The position numbers were made by a program, and so were the translations under genes. A stretch of DNA of 64,000 nucleotides from Corticium candelabrum (Eukaryota > Porifera > Homoscleromorpha > Homosclerophorida > Plakinidae): NCBI RefSeq assembly GCF_963422355.1, contig NC_085085.1:6797733-6861732 (forward strand). Reading direction: 5' to 3'. Below, piece after piece: positions 22,929-32,500 of the stretch (positions within the stretch are counted from its first letter, which is position 1; every line of letters starts with the position of its first letter). The notes under the pieces are model-generated. The model saw only the letters and a program-made list of their open reading frames with translations, was not told where the DNA came from and did not search any database.

Positions 22929-23271
22929 GCCTTTACAAAGAGCTCAGAACGAATTTAGAACACAACCAACACCTTGTGTGAAATGAAATCCAAAATGACT
23001 TCCCTTTAACCAGTGGGTTGTCATACACCTTTAGCCAGTCAATGTCCCAGTTTCCACTCACCAGCTGCACCTGTTTGCCATTCAGATAAACATTCCCCAC
23101 ATTTCCCCCTGCTGCAGCAACCCCAACAATATGAAACCTGCCGCCATTCACAGGATCTGGTAAATTGACTTCTCGGTAAACGTCATAGGGATAGAAGAAA
23201 TCCTTGCGATAACTTGCATATAGTTCATCAGATGCAATTACAGCATCCCAAAGGAAAATCAAATGCAAAAT
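9805..23271 (-). CDS. Secreted glycoside-hydrolase-like (TIM-barrel type) protein, 5' exon not resolved
   Basis: Six exons join in frame on the minus strand: 22973-23271, 15096-15768, 14849-14982, 14632-14785, 14460-14570 and 9805-10299; about 621 residues to the TGA at 9805-9807. The N-terminal part (LIFLWDAVIASDELYASY onward) resembles a signal peptide followed by beta-rich sequence. The middle has barrel-like blocks: HGFDTFFFREHPSTHC, AMFMGDEVDSK (candidate acid Glu), SGIFAGITDIQGMDMYIAAC, PLPTWLYSQAFDDGW and then PNELLIQAMSVIAACAKGIMYF, a pattern typical of barrel glycosidases. A C-terminal beta domain (IIVPVVSFHNHGGYNDPGC) ends the protein. Many N-x-S/T sites support secretion. I cannot name the family or substrate. 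The intron between 14632 and 14570 appears to be GC-AG. The start codon must lie in an exon between 23272 and about 23900. Two introns of about 7.2 and 4.2 kb are filled by mobile DNA. Confidence 0.75.
10300..12126. other. Intron sequence, nothing recognised
   Basis: Part of the 4.2 kb intron of the glycosidase-like gene. Minus-strand ORF 10677-10940 contains a short tandem repeat (catacatgt units, read as YDMYDM) and has no family I know. AT-rich elsewhere. Confidence 0.4.
12127..13320 (-). pseudogene. Mutator-like transposase relic
   Basis: Broken minus-strand reading frames carry blocks typical of the cysteine-containing Mutator-like transposase domain widespread in invertebrates. In N to C order: CRHEPLKHFCGTMNMPPNF with SYQGHVIVLQQAAKEVPKSM (13304-13053), then LLSKCLYGGTSNVNEKFNN and IAPKLEFSGLSTLELSLHL followed by VVWFNDGDG (12400-12130). 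The catalytic acidic residues cannot be assigned because of frameshifts and stops between blocks. A duplicated 'AAAGTCGAAAGCCCAGA' segment near 12195 and 12235 adds a further disruption. It lies in an intron and is dead. Confidence 0.65.
13920..14320. mobile_element. pogo/Tigger-type MITE with TA target duplication
   Basis: The ends are inverted repeats: CAGTTGCATGTCACTTATCC at the left and GGATAAGTGACACGCGACTG at the right, each flanked by TA. TIR sequence and TA flanks fit the Tc1/mariner superfamily, pogo/Tigger group. The motif ggataagtg recurs inside. A (TA)n run (14165-14220) has expanded within the element. No transposase is encoded. Confidence 0.8.
16178..16660 (-). mobile_element. 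5'-truncated non-LTR retrotransposon 3' end with microsatellite tail (copy A)
   Basis: On the minus strand the C-terminal end of a retroelement ORF is readable: [20 protein letters not shown], then [20 protein letters not shown], ending at a stop near 16325, followed by a 3' tail and a (GACA)n run at 16170-16225 on that strand. The same segment occurs on the plus strand at 27100-27500 and in diverged form at 29230-29545. Confidence 0.65.
16661..17289. other. Intron sequence with repeat-like segments
   Basis: Part of the 7.2 kb intron of the glycosidase-like gene. A segment ending ...gtctaatattccccaggcaa...gggtccctctg is repeated at about 17075 and 17138. No coding exon. Confidence 0.4.
17290..17703. 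mobile_element. MITE of the ATTGGCAGG family (copy 2)
   Basis: The left end (gagataaaatattggcaggg then aatttattttggca) is the inverse complement of the right end (tgccaaaataaattcctgcc then aatgtttcattttatg). Internal order matches copy 3 at 37866-38346 (gaggccacaagatg, tgcctaccctgtcta, attatccaacaa). A (TA)n run sits inside at 17612-17634. Confidence 0.8.
17940..17988. repeat. (CA)n microsatellite
   Basis: A pure CA run at the 3' end of the minus-strand LINE, possibly grown from its tail. Confidence 0.9.
18000..22020 (-). mobile_element. Decayed non-LTR retrotransposon (AP endonuclease plus reverse transcriptase)
   Basis: Reading the minus strand 5' to 3' gives an apurinic-type endonuclease (LTLATWNV, then YDIDIAALSETHLAGESN after frameshifts, then LLGDFNARVG near 21550), a spacer, reverse transcriptase blocks (SGKASGSDGLPSEIFRFGG near 20520; NHRGISLLSTAGKILARIIQ; LFMVFVDLSKAFDIVNRNFL; GIKQGCVLAPLLFNVF), the LLYGCETWTL thumb block near 18570, and a C-terminal zinc-finger-like CGRSCWAQIGLNRHRQSH near 18050. 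The YxDD block is blurred into FADNCA at about 18950. Order and motifs place it among AP-endonuclease LINEs (CR1/L2/Jockey-like). Frameshifts, stops and a second LINE inserted at 19.6-20.5 kb make it dead. It lies in an intron of the glycosidase-like gene. Confidence 0.8.
19616..20455 (+). mobile_element. 5'-truncated LINE copy nested in opposite orientation
   Basis: Plus-strand ORF 19558-20388 holds only the C-terminal part of the same kind of LINE ORF: SNFKYLGSFLLNNATVD, AVVLSVLLYGCESWTLLRR, HLRCLRRICGIQWTDYIPN, and a terminal C2H2-like finger CQSCGKECRSKAGVKSHQRH. It interrupts the minus-strand element exactly inside its reverse transcriptase: minus-strand coding resumes on both sides (GGKHLIGKLL above 20455, ESVPKNFKDATICIIHLNK below 19610). 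It ends in (TA)n at 20424-20452, and tatata also stands at the 5' junction. This copy is far less mutated than its host element, so it arrived later. Confidence 0.8.
22021..22972. other. Intron sequence including (CA)n
   Basis: Possible 5' untranslated part of the minus-strand LINE up to about 22.5 kb, then unassigned sequence and a (CA)n microsatellite at 22868-22926 close to the donor site of the glycosidase-like exon. Confidence 0.4.
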
Positions 23272-23569
23272 CTACACAAATGCCATGAAAAGTTACAATT
23301 ACCAAATGTTGACCCTTGTGTTGCACTGAACACTCAACCAGTTCACAGATAAGAAATATCTAGCCATCCTCATTTTTATAGTTTCAATGGCTTAACATCA
23401 ATATCTCAAGTCTCTTGTCCTGACTAAGTTGTATTCATCAATCAATAGTTGTTTCTCATGATTATAATTACTTAAATTCCCATGACTATTTGTGTTAGGA
23501 CTGTTGGTCTTGAGCCTTCATTTCAATCAATCTGCTTGTTTGCTTGATGTTGCAGTTGTGGTGTGGTGT

Positions 23570-23664
<95 letters not shown>

Positions 23665-23931
23665 ACAATTGTTCTAATTAGCAGCTGATCATCACTAGCG
23701 AACAGACACACGTCCAAATCATGTCAGAAACCTGCAGTCCTACACTACTGTACACCTGCAATCCTCCCCTGAGTGAATGCAACAACTCACCTGATGACGC
23801 ACGGCCATATGTATTGACGCCTTCTTACTGGTCTACTACAAAATTCGAGTCAAGGTGTCACGAAGTCGCTCAGACAACAGGACAGTCAACAGCTTCTATA
23901 GCTAGCAAACAGAACACGCTAGCTACAACAG
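23272..23931. promoter_or_regulatory. Divergent intergenic region between the glycosidase-like and CIMIP2 genes
   Basis: The two genes run head to head. This gap must hold the 5' exon(s) of the minus gene and the promoter of the plus gene. A long (GT)n run (23569-23663) sits in the middle. An ORF from 23721 overlaps the CIMIP2 start in another frame and is not supported. Confidence 0.4.
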
Positions 23932-25143
23932 ATGGCTGCAGAAGTACAGAGATCGAAGCGCTATCTTCCAGGAGCTCTGGACGGAGCATACGTGCCTGGG
24001 TACGTTGACATAAACAATGTCATAGCGAAATAGTCTATATATATATCAGATAGAAACGCGGCGCTAATTTTCTCTAGCTACTTGGGATATCGCCCGCAGT
24101 TAAAGTTCTACTATGGTAAAACTTACGGTTCGTTAACAAGACAGTTGGCGAAGGTCAGTTGTTCCAATTAAATCTTTACGACGAGACGAGATTGGTTTTT
24201 GACGTCTATTTGTAGCGACAAAATGATTGGACGACGAAGATCGTGCAAGCTTGCCCGGATAAACACGTGCGATTTGATGGAGGCGTTCTTCCAGATTTGA
24301 AGAAAAGAATGGCTGTGCCTCCGTGGTCAGGAGGTGCAAAGTTTGCACGCAATATGGTTTCTAGCTATTCAGGTATTAATTAAAACGAGCACTGAGCCAG
24401 GAATGCTGCTGACGTTGAAACACCTAGAGATGCATAGAACCCTAGATATGTTCGAGTCTCCAGAACTTCAGAAGAACTCTACCGCTGCTTTTCCCCCGCT
24501 ATTAATATTAGGTTGGGCATCTTCGATCTCTTCATATGGTGTGTGCTAGATTTTCACCACATCTATAAATCACTGCTACAGTGTACTGTACATATAATAC
24601 AGACTCAAACTCAAATCTAAAAAAAACTTTGATCAGCTGTTTCTCTGCCGACTCTACTACTTGAACGGCTCTAGACTTCCAAACTTTAGTACCACTGATA
24701 CACTGGGCTTTTTCAATAATATATAGGGCTAGGTTTTATATACAGTTCCTGTACATACCAGAACTTTCATATGAAGGGCAGCCAACTGAGCACTGCTGCA
24801 ATTATCATGTGTAGTATAGGATTTTCAAAGTTATCACAGATGAGTACACCGTATGTCTGAGAAAAGTCCAGCAAAAATCGCACAAAATAAATCTGACGCA
24901 AAGCAGCTGAGGAAACAGCCCTCAACTCTGGTATAATACTCTGCATGAAATACAGAATTCGTACAATAGGACGTCTAGATTTCAAGTATTAGCGAATTCA
25001 CAGCAAGTACAAAAAATTACTAGTAAGACAAAACCGGATTTAGCAGAATTTTTAAAAAGTGACTTCTGTTTCAATATTTACAACCTAATAATACACACAT
25101 AACACACACGCATCTGCGCGTGCACACACACGCATCTGCGCGT

Positions 25144-25201
<58 letters not shown>

Positions 25202-26393
25202 GCACAACTTAGCATAATAGATATCAGTAATTGTTCTTGTTATATTTTCAATCATGCATTCCTCTGATATCCAGGATTCATACCTGGACTCAACTTTACT
25301 TATGGGTCCACATTTCAAGAAGCCGCAAAAGATGCCATTCAAGACCACATAGATGCACAGACCAAGGTGGAAGCAGCAGGTACTGATCTCCAACAAACTG
25401 TACATAAGCAAATCCCTCTAACTCCTCAACAAAGTGAAACAGCTCCTTACATTTGCAACAAAAGACCAAAGGACAGTGTAAAGCATTTCAGAATTGACTT
25501 GCCACCGATTCCTGGCTACATGGGATGGGTACCACGATATGCACACTGTGGACTCGGAAAAACACACGATCTGCGAGCAAAAGAGGCTCTCGAAGTATTC
25601 AACAAAGAACAAGAGATCTATAATAACAGGGACTCCAATGTCAAAATTACCGAGCTGAAGTAAGTTATCGTCTGCAGAATATTTACATACATAACCACTC
25701 CTCATGTGAACATAAGCACCGACTTGAGGCTAACTTCAATTAAAAGCACGCGGATGGACAGGCAATCAGATGGGCAAACAGGCACACAAACCATGTATGT
25801 GTAGAAGTGTGTATACAGCCTGTAGCAAGGAAATCTCTTGCTTGCTCATAGAGTCGACTACTGTCTATCATTTATTGTGCATGTTGTTCATTCATTCTTT
25901 CACCATTCTTCAAGTGAGATTTGCAGCAATGCTTTGATAGCCATTTACCAGCGAGTTGTCCTTGTTAGATCACTATCAGTATATGACATCTCTTAGGTAA
26001 GCCGTCACAAAACAAACTTATTCACTGGTCATTCACTGGTCAGCAATACTATGCACCTACTCAACTACTTACACAATTATAGCAATACACAAAATCACGG
26101 ACTAATCACGACGCAAGCCTAATGCTTTCGTCTCCTGCAGAAAACTTCAAGACACACCGGATTGCGGCTTGAAGATCAACACAAATCGACCATATCCAAT
26201 ATACAGGAAATCAGGAGTCATTCCCAACTACACGGGTCACCTTCCAAGTAAGTAACACACAGCACGAAGCATATTAAACACAATATCATGTCGATCCTTT
26301 CTTCTCATTTCAGAGGAAATGTTCGAAATTGGATCAACTTACGGAAGTACAACGAAACGGCTGTCGGTGTGCAAATACTCAACAGTCAATTGA
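23932..26393 (+). CDS. CIMIP2/FAM166-family ciliary microtubule inner protein
   Basis: Six exons join in frame: 23932-23999, 24078-24153, 24216-24372, 25275-25659, 26141-26247 and 26314-26393; 290 residues with every junction in phase and GT-AG. The family signature 'P-G-Y-x-G-x-x-P' followed by GKT/GSTYG is present repeatedly: LDGAYVPGYLGYRPQL then YYGKTYGSLT (about residues 15-45), GFIPGLNFTYGSTFQEA (about 100), IPGYMGWVPRYAHCGLGKTH (about 170) and IPNYTGHLPKEMFEIGSTYG (about 260). FAM166A/B and C2orf70 proteins of this family bind the lumen of ciliary doublet microtubules. Function in flagella or motile cilia is inferred from family membership. I cannot say which vertebrate paralogue is closest. 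The ATG at 23932 is chosen because it reads directly into the first motif. Confidence 0.85.
25145..25199. repeat. (CA)n microsatellite
   Basis: A pure CA run in CIMIP2 intron 3, preceded by a duplicated gcatctgcgcgtgcacacac segment. Confidence 0.9.
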
Positions 26394-26564
26394 CGGATCG
26401 TGACAGAAACTTTGTCTAGCAATGATAATATCAAACTGTACAAAACAAGAATCTAAACAAACTTGCCCATCAGTCTGTACAACACAGTCTAATCTAAAAT
26501 TTACCAATACATACATTATCGTATCATTAGCCAAGTCACATACTCATCTTGGCTTACATTGGAC

Positions 26565-29500
26565 CTACGAATGAAACAATGTCTTGTGTTTTCTGTCAGT
26601 ATCCTTGCTTCTGGCTACAACTTCTGGCGGTCTTCGTATTGCGGACGTATCTTCTACCCTTTTCCCACCAACAGCTGATTGTTCTGCCTCTCCAACTCGT
26701 TTCATGCCTTCTGGCTTCCTCACCATACTTTCCCTTTCTTTCTTGTCTTTGTCCTTCTCAACAGCTCTTTTCCCTGCTGCTGGTGAAACGGCTGCTTGTC
26801 CGGCAGTGGTTGTCCCATGCCCTGGATTAAGACTAGAGCCACTGGCATAGCTTGCAGCTTTCTGCTTCAGAAGTGTCCAGTCAAATGAATAGTCATACTG
26901 GTGATTGAGAGTACGAAATAGAATGCGAAATAACTGACGTAAATACATGTAGTCTGGAGCTTCTTCAAATCGAAGACCTCGACAATAGTTGAGATACATA
27001 GTAAACTCTGTTGGATGGCCCTGTCCAAAATAAACATTCTGATGTCAAGCAATCAAGCAACAAAGACAGACAGACAGACAAACAGACAGGCAGACAGACA
27101 GACAAACAGGCTCAACATCCAACGTCATCCCATTAGTTCTCGAGCACTTTGGTACATGGGGAGAGCAAGGAAGAAAGTTCTTGAAAAAGCTATCCAACCA
27201 GTCATCAGACGAAACTGGAAGACCGAATGCTCCAGAATTTTTGGACTATTGGAGAAAACGCCTTTCCATCCAGCTACAAAGGTGCAATGCACAAGTGATC
27301 CTAGAGAAACTGCCCGGACTAAGTGGTGGACCTGAGAAGCCCATGACTCTCAGCACTCAGGTCTTCCCACATTAGCTTTCTTGCACTAGTGATTCATAGA
27401 CATTTCAGTTTAGCTGTAGCCTTTTAATTTCATTGCAGAAATGTGAATTAGTTTGATCTAAGAAATATGTGATAATGACAGACAGACAGACAGTTTCTCT
27501 TCTTTCATCTGCTGGGAAGATTCAATATCAGCTATACACAGCTACTGCTAAACACGAGGCAGAGCAGTTGATCAGTGAAGTCCCCACAGCTTGTGACGTC
27601 GCACGGCGTTGCTCCTCAACAGGAAAAGGAGCTGGGGCTTGGTTAAACGCAATACCAACTTCAGAACTGTTAGCACTTAATACACACAAATTTTGTTTGC
27701 CGACCATGCTGAGATTGGGCTTGTCAATACCCCTTTCTGATGGGATGACCACCTATTAACCTCTAGGGCCGTGTTTTCTTTAGCTGCACCCTAAACTAGT
27801 TTAGCTAAACGCATTTAAAAACTAAACCAGTTCAAGAAAGCGACTGTTTCCACTAGGAACTTGCACATCACAGATGTGCAAAACAAACCGTCTAGGAACG
27901 TCTTATTTTGAAGTATTGGACTGCTCTGTCGCCGAGTCAGAGCAATTGTTGGTTTCAGCATCGGCTAGTAGGAATTTTCCTGATGATGAACAAGGACACC
28001 GTCTTCTCTCTCTCCGTAGCTGCTGATTTCTTTTTACTAGTTAACGACCCTTACATCTTCTATCCAAGCAAAATAGTCAACATCATCAAAATGGCGTTGT
28101 CAGAAGACATCTAAACAAGCGCGCTACTGTCACGTGACAGTTAAACCTAAACCACGTTGCTAAACCTAGTTTGAAGTAGGTTTAAGAAAGCGGTTTAGGT
28201 TTAAAATAATAACTGGTTTATTGCAGGTGGAAACAGGTCATTTCTTAAACCAGATTAGCTTAAAGGTACACTCCATCGTTTAGCGCTACGCCCCCACAAA
28301 CTTGATTGCATGGTCTACGCAATCAAGTTGGAAGGTTGGGCTAAACTATAGGCAAAGATGAATATCAGAGCGTAGTCACAGGTACAAATAAGGAAAACGT
28401 ATGGCAGCGATTTTGCAATCTCGTTGCTGAAGCAGAGTTTGGGTTGCTCGCAAACCAACTCGTCATCTTTCCTCAGGTCGAACGAACCAAATAGGTTACG
28501 TTTTACACAAAACCATGTTTGAACATGTGAGCGCTACATATCAGCGTGAAAACAGAGCGCATACGATGGTCATGTGGTAAGCAAGAATTAGGTCACATGA
28601 TAAGTGCAAGCGCACAAATGCAGTGCAGTTGGTCCCTGCAGCCTTGCATGTGCATCCATGCCCATTTCATCACATTTTCTCAACGTCTCGTGAGTGTCTT
28701 CTAGCATTTTGATGGTAGCGAAGCTCCTAGCATTAGCGTGCTTTGACGGAATGTTTCTCACGTGACCATCGTATGCGCTCTGTTTTCAGGCTATTCGCTG
28801 CTAATATCTAGCGCTCTCATATCCGGCTTTGCCTGTAGTTCAGACCAACCTTCTATCTTGATTGCGTAGCTATGCAATCAAGTTTGCGTGGGTGTAGCAC
28901 TAAACGACGGAGTGTACCTTTAAACCACTTGTTAAACCGGTTTAGGCACTAGTGGAAACACACCCTAAATCTGGTGGTGGCATCTAGTTGGTCTGATTGT
29001 CTTCAAAACCTAAATGTGCACCATCGACGAGAACCACGACATTGCTATTCGAATTCAGACCAGACATTGTGGATTTTGATCTGGATGTAGCTCTGGCACA
29101 CCCTTGGACCTCTGCTATTTTGCCACAGTCATCTGAGTCAGATGGTGCTGCTGCAGAATGAAGAGAAGAGAGGAAGACGGCAAAATAGGCTAAGGAAAAT
29201 CTACCAGGTAGATCAACCGTCAGTTTTATTCTCTTAGTCATAAAACATTTCGGACGATGGGGTGAGATGGGGAAAAACTCTCTGGAAAGGCTGGCCAAGA
29301 AGTCACGTGATGAACTTGGTCAACCTAATGCTGCTGAGTTTCTAGACATCTGGAGAAAGAGATTTTCAACTCAACTTCAAAAGTGCAATGCTAAGGACAA
29401 TGATTGCTCTACCAAGTGTTTCAGCCAATAAGTTGGCTCCGAGTACTCTGCATTGTTCTCTTTAAGTGTTATATGTTTGTTTTTAAAACGTAGTTAAAAC

Positions 29501-32500
29501 GTGTTTTAAAACGTTCATTTATAAAAAATATATGTATTGACAGACAGACAGACAGACAGACAGACAAAAGACAGATAAGCAGAGGAGCAAAGAGACAGAC
29601 AATAGACAGATGGACAAATAAGATAACAGAGACAGATAGACAAACAACCATAATCTGAATACCATTCTACCGTGCAGTGCACTGATGTATTAACAAATGA
29701 CAAAATATTTGTTAATGATCAATCAAACTAACAGATATACAAACATGTAACAAACACAACAAATAAATTCAAAAGCAAATGAGGACTTCAAAACACAGCT
29801 TATAGCAAAGCAATTATAAACACACGTGACACTCAAAATCATAACCTTGCAAAGAACTTCCACTGGTGTCGACATCTTCTTCTCACTAATTTTATCATAC
29901 TTCTGACGTTTCGTGGCAGCCTAACAACATGTACGTATTTTTTCATTTCATTCACAACTACCTCTGCACATAACAAACCTTCAATCCCTGCCACGGTAAT
30001 GTTGACCGATTAAAATACATCAAGACATAACCAAGTGACTCCATATCATCTCGACGCCTATACGTACCACAAACAGATTATCTACTTAAATGTTGAGAAA
30101 ACTAAAGCAATGACAGACTGCAGTAATATGAAGCACAACACTACTCAACTTACGCCTGTTCTATGCCTAGGTGTGCATTGATACTTGCGTATCTTGCCGT
30201 CCCTGTTAGATTCTTGTCTTCTCTATATGGAATATGTTGACGTGACCGACTGTCTCTGTACTTTTTCGCCAAACCAAAATCAATCAAATATAACTACACA
30301 CGGTAAACACCAAACACGTCAATTGTGGTATCTCTCAATGGTCAGTTGTGAAAAGTCCACCTTGTTGCTACTCTTTCCAATGCCCATTAGAAAATTGTCT
30401 GGCTTGATATCACGATGGATGAAATTCTTGTTGTGAACATACTCAATACGACTAACCATCTAAAACCAAACAGACCATAGTCCTTGAAGCAAAACACAAG
30501 TGACATACGAACAGAGAGCTGACTTATAAACAGCCAAGCAAGCAAGCAAACTGGCAAAGCAGTAACCACAGCTTTCACCACAACAGAATGTCAAGCAGAC
30601 ACACCATTTATAAAGAATGTGGTACACCTTGGCAACTATCACAATATGCAAGAAGACCAGCCATATTCAAGCAGGCCTGTATTCCACCAGCTTGTCTGTA
30701 TGTCAGTCTCCTGTCTGTCTGTGTTAGTGTCTGTCTGTGTCCATGTCATGTACAGATGGATAATCGTGTCGACAAACGGACAATGTGTTTTAATGCTTCC
30801 TTATACCTTATACCGGGTATACCAGTACTACACTAGAAACCTAAATTAGGCATAGTACAGTTGCTAACACCAGCACAACCAACAACGATGACAACCACCG
30901 CAGGGGAACTCCAACTGAAATGCAACTTGATGTCAAAATGTAGTATTTATCGTGAAATTTCATGCTACTTTAAGGCAAGCAGTCGCTTTGGTAGCGAAGA
31001 AAATGCGTGCTATGTACGGAGCATGTGCCAGGCTGCCACGTCATTGGCGCTAAGCTCTGCCTACATCAAATGAATTGCCTTGGTAGCTCAGCTAGCTTGC
31101 CAGTAAACTACATGCAAACTAAACAGGAATAGTAGCTATAGAGGAATCTTGTGTTTTAAGGCCTTAGAAAAGCTCTTTGTAACGAAAGTAGGATGCTAGA
31201 GACTGTTCTCCCAGCAGACTTGACCCTCTCCTCTCACAGAAGATGAGGCTAGCGCAATAAAAATCAATGGTAATTAGCGTCAGCGTTCACTCTATTGATC
31301 TACGAGGAGAAACACGCTGAAGGTTCAGGTATGTTAAGGAAGTGTAGATGTTCTCTTCGAGGGACCTGTGTAGGCAGACATGCCCTTCTTGCTCTCTAGT
31401 CGTACGTGCAGGTCAAATTAGGTAGCAGTCCGGTGTGCTCAGCTTTGGCGATCAGCATAACATCTAGATGCCTCATGAGCCGCGATCGAGGATTGTGTAT
31501 CCGGGAATGACGAAAGAGCAGTGAGATTGGTCACGAGTCTACGCACTACAATGTGGAGGGTGTTACATCATTGTGCTCGGGTTAAAAGTCTACGGCTCAA
31601 TCAAAGCCATTCTGCAACTGGAACACTTTGCCCAGCCACTGTTTAAAAGAAACGTGTCCAATACTCAGATCTCTCCAAGAGAACCTCATATTTGAACCCT
31701 CTGAATGTTTCTCTTCGTAGATTAATAAAACGAAGGCTAACGCTAAGTACCATTGAGTTTCATTGCACTAGTCTCATCTTCTGTGAGAGGAGAGGATGAG
31801 GTCTAGCAACACCTAGGGGAGAAAACAACGTCTAGCATCCTACTTTTGTTACAGAGAGCTCTTCTAAGGCCTTAAAACACAACATCCCTCTATAACTACC
31901 ATTTCCATTTAGTTTTCGTGTAGTTTACTGGCAAGATAACTGAGCTACACAAGCAATTCATTTGGTGTAGGCGGAGATAACGTGTCAGCCTGGCGCAGCC
32001 TACATTTTAAGATCAGGTTGTGTTTTCATTGGAGTTCCCCTTTAACTCACCAAATACCCACCCATGATACTGCACGCCACATGTATACAATTACTTAGAC
32101 AAAATAGCAAACGCAACACCAACTATTTACTCAGTTGCTTCATTTGCAACATACACTGTAATGTTGTCAACCAAGACCATTCGGTTTGATCCAATAGCAG
32201 CGGTTGAACCACATAGCAACATTCAGTATATTTACTGAACGTAGAAGTCTAAAATAACTAGGTATGACAAACAACTCTACAGCATCAATGCTAAGCAGAC
32301 TTCATGTTTACCAGCCTCGGTAGCTCAAATTAAATTACAATGGTTCTCTTTCCCTCTGTTGTCAGCACTGTTACTATTTTCTAAAAAATGTCATTACTAT
32401 AAAGTAATTCCATGTGAACACTAAAACTTCACATAACTAAGTCTAAGAAAACACAACAGCCAGGGGTCATGATGAAACAGCAAGATTCTCACAGCTAGCA

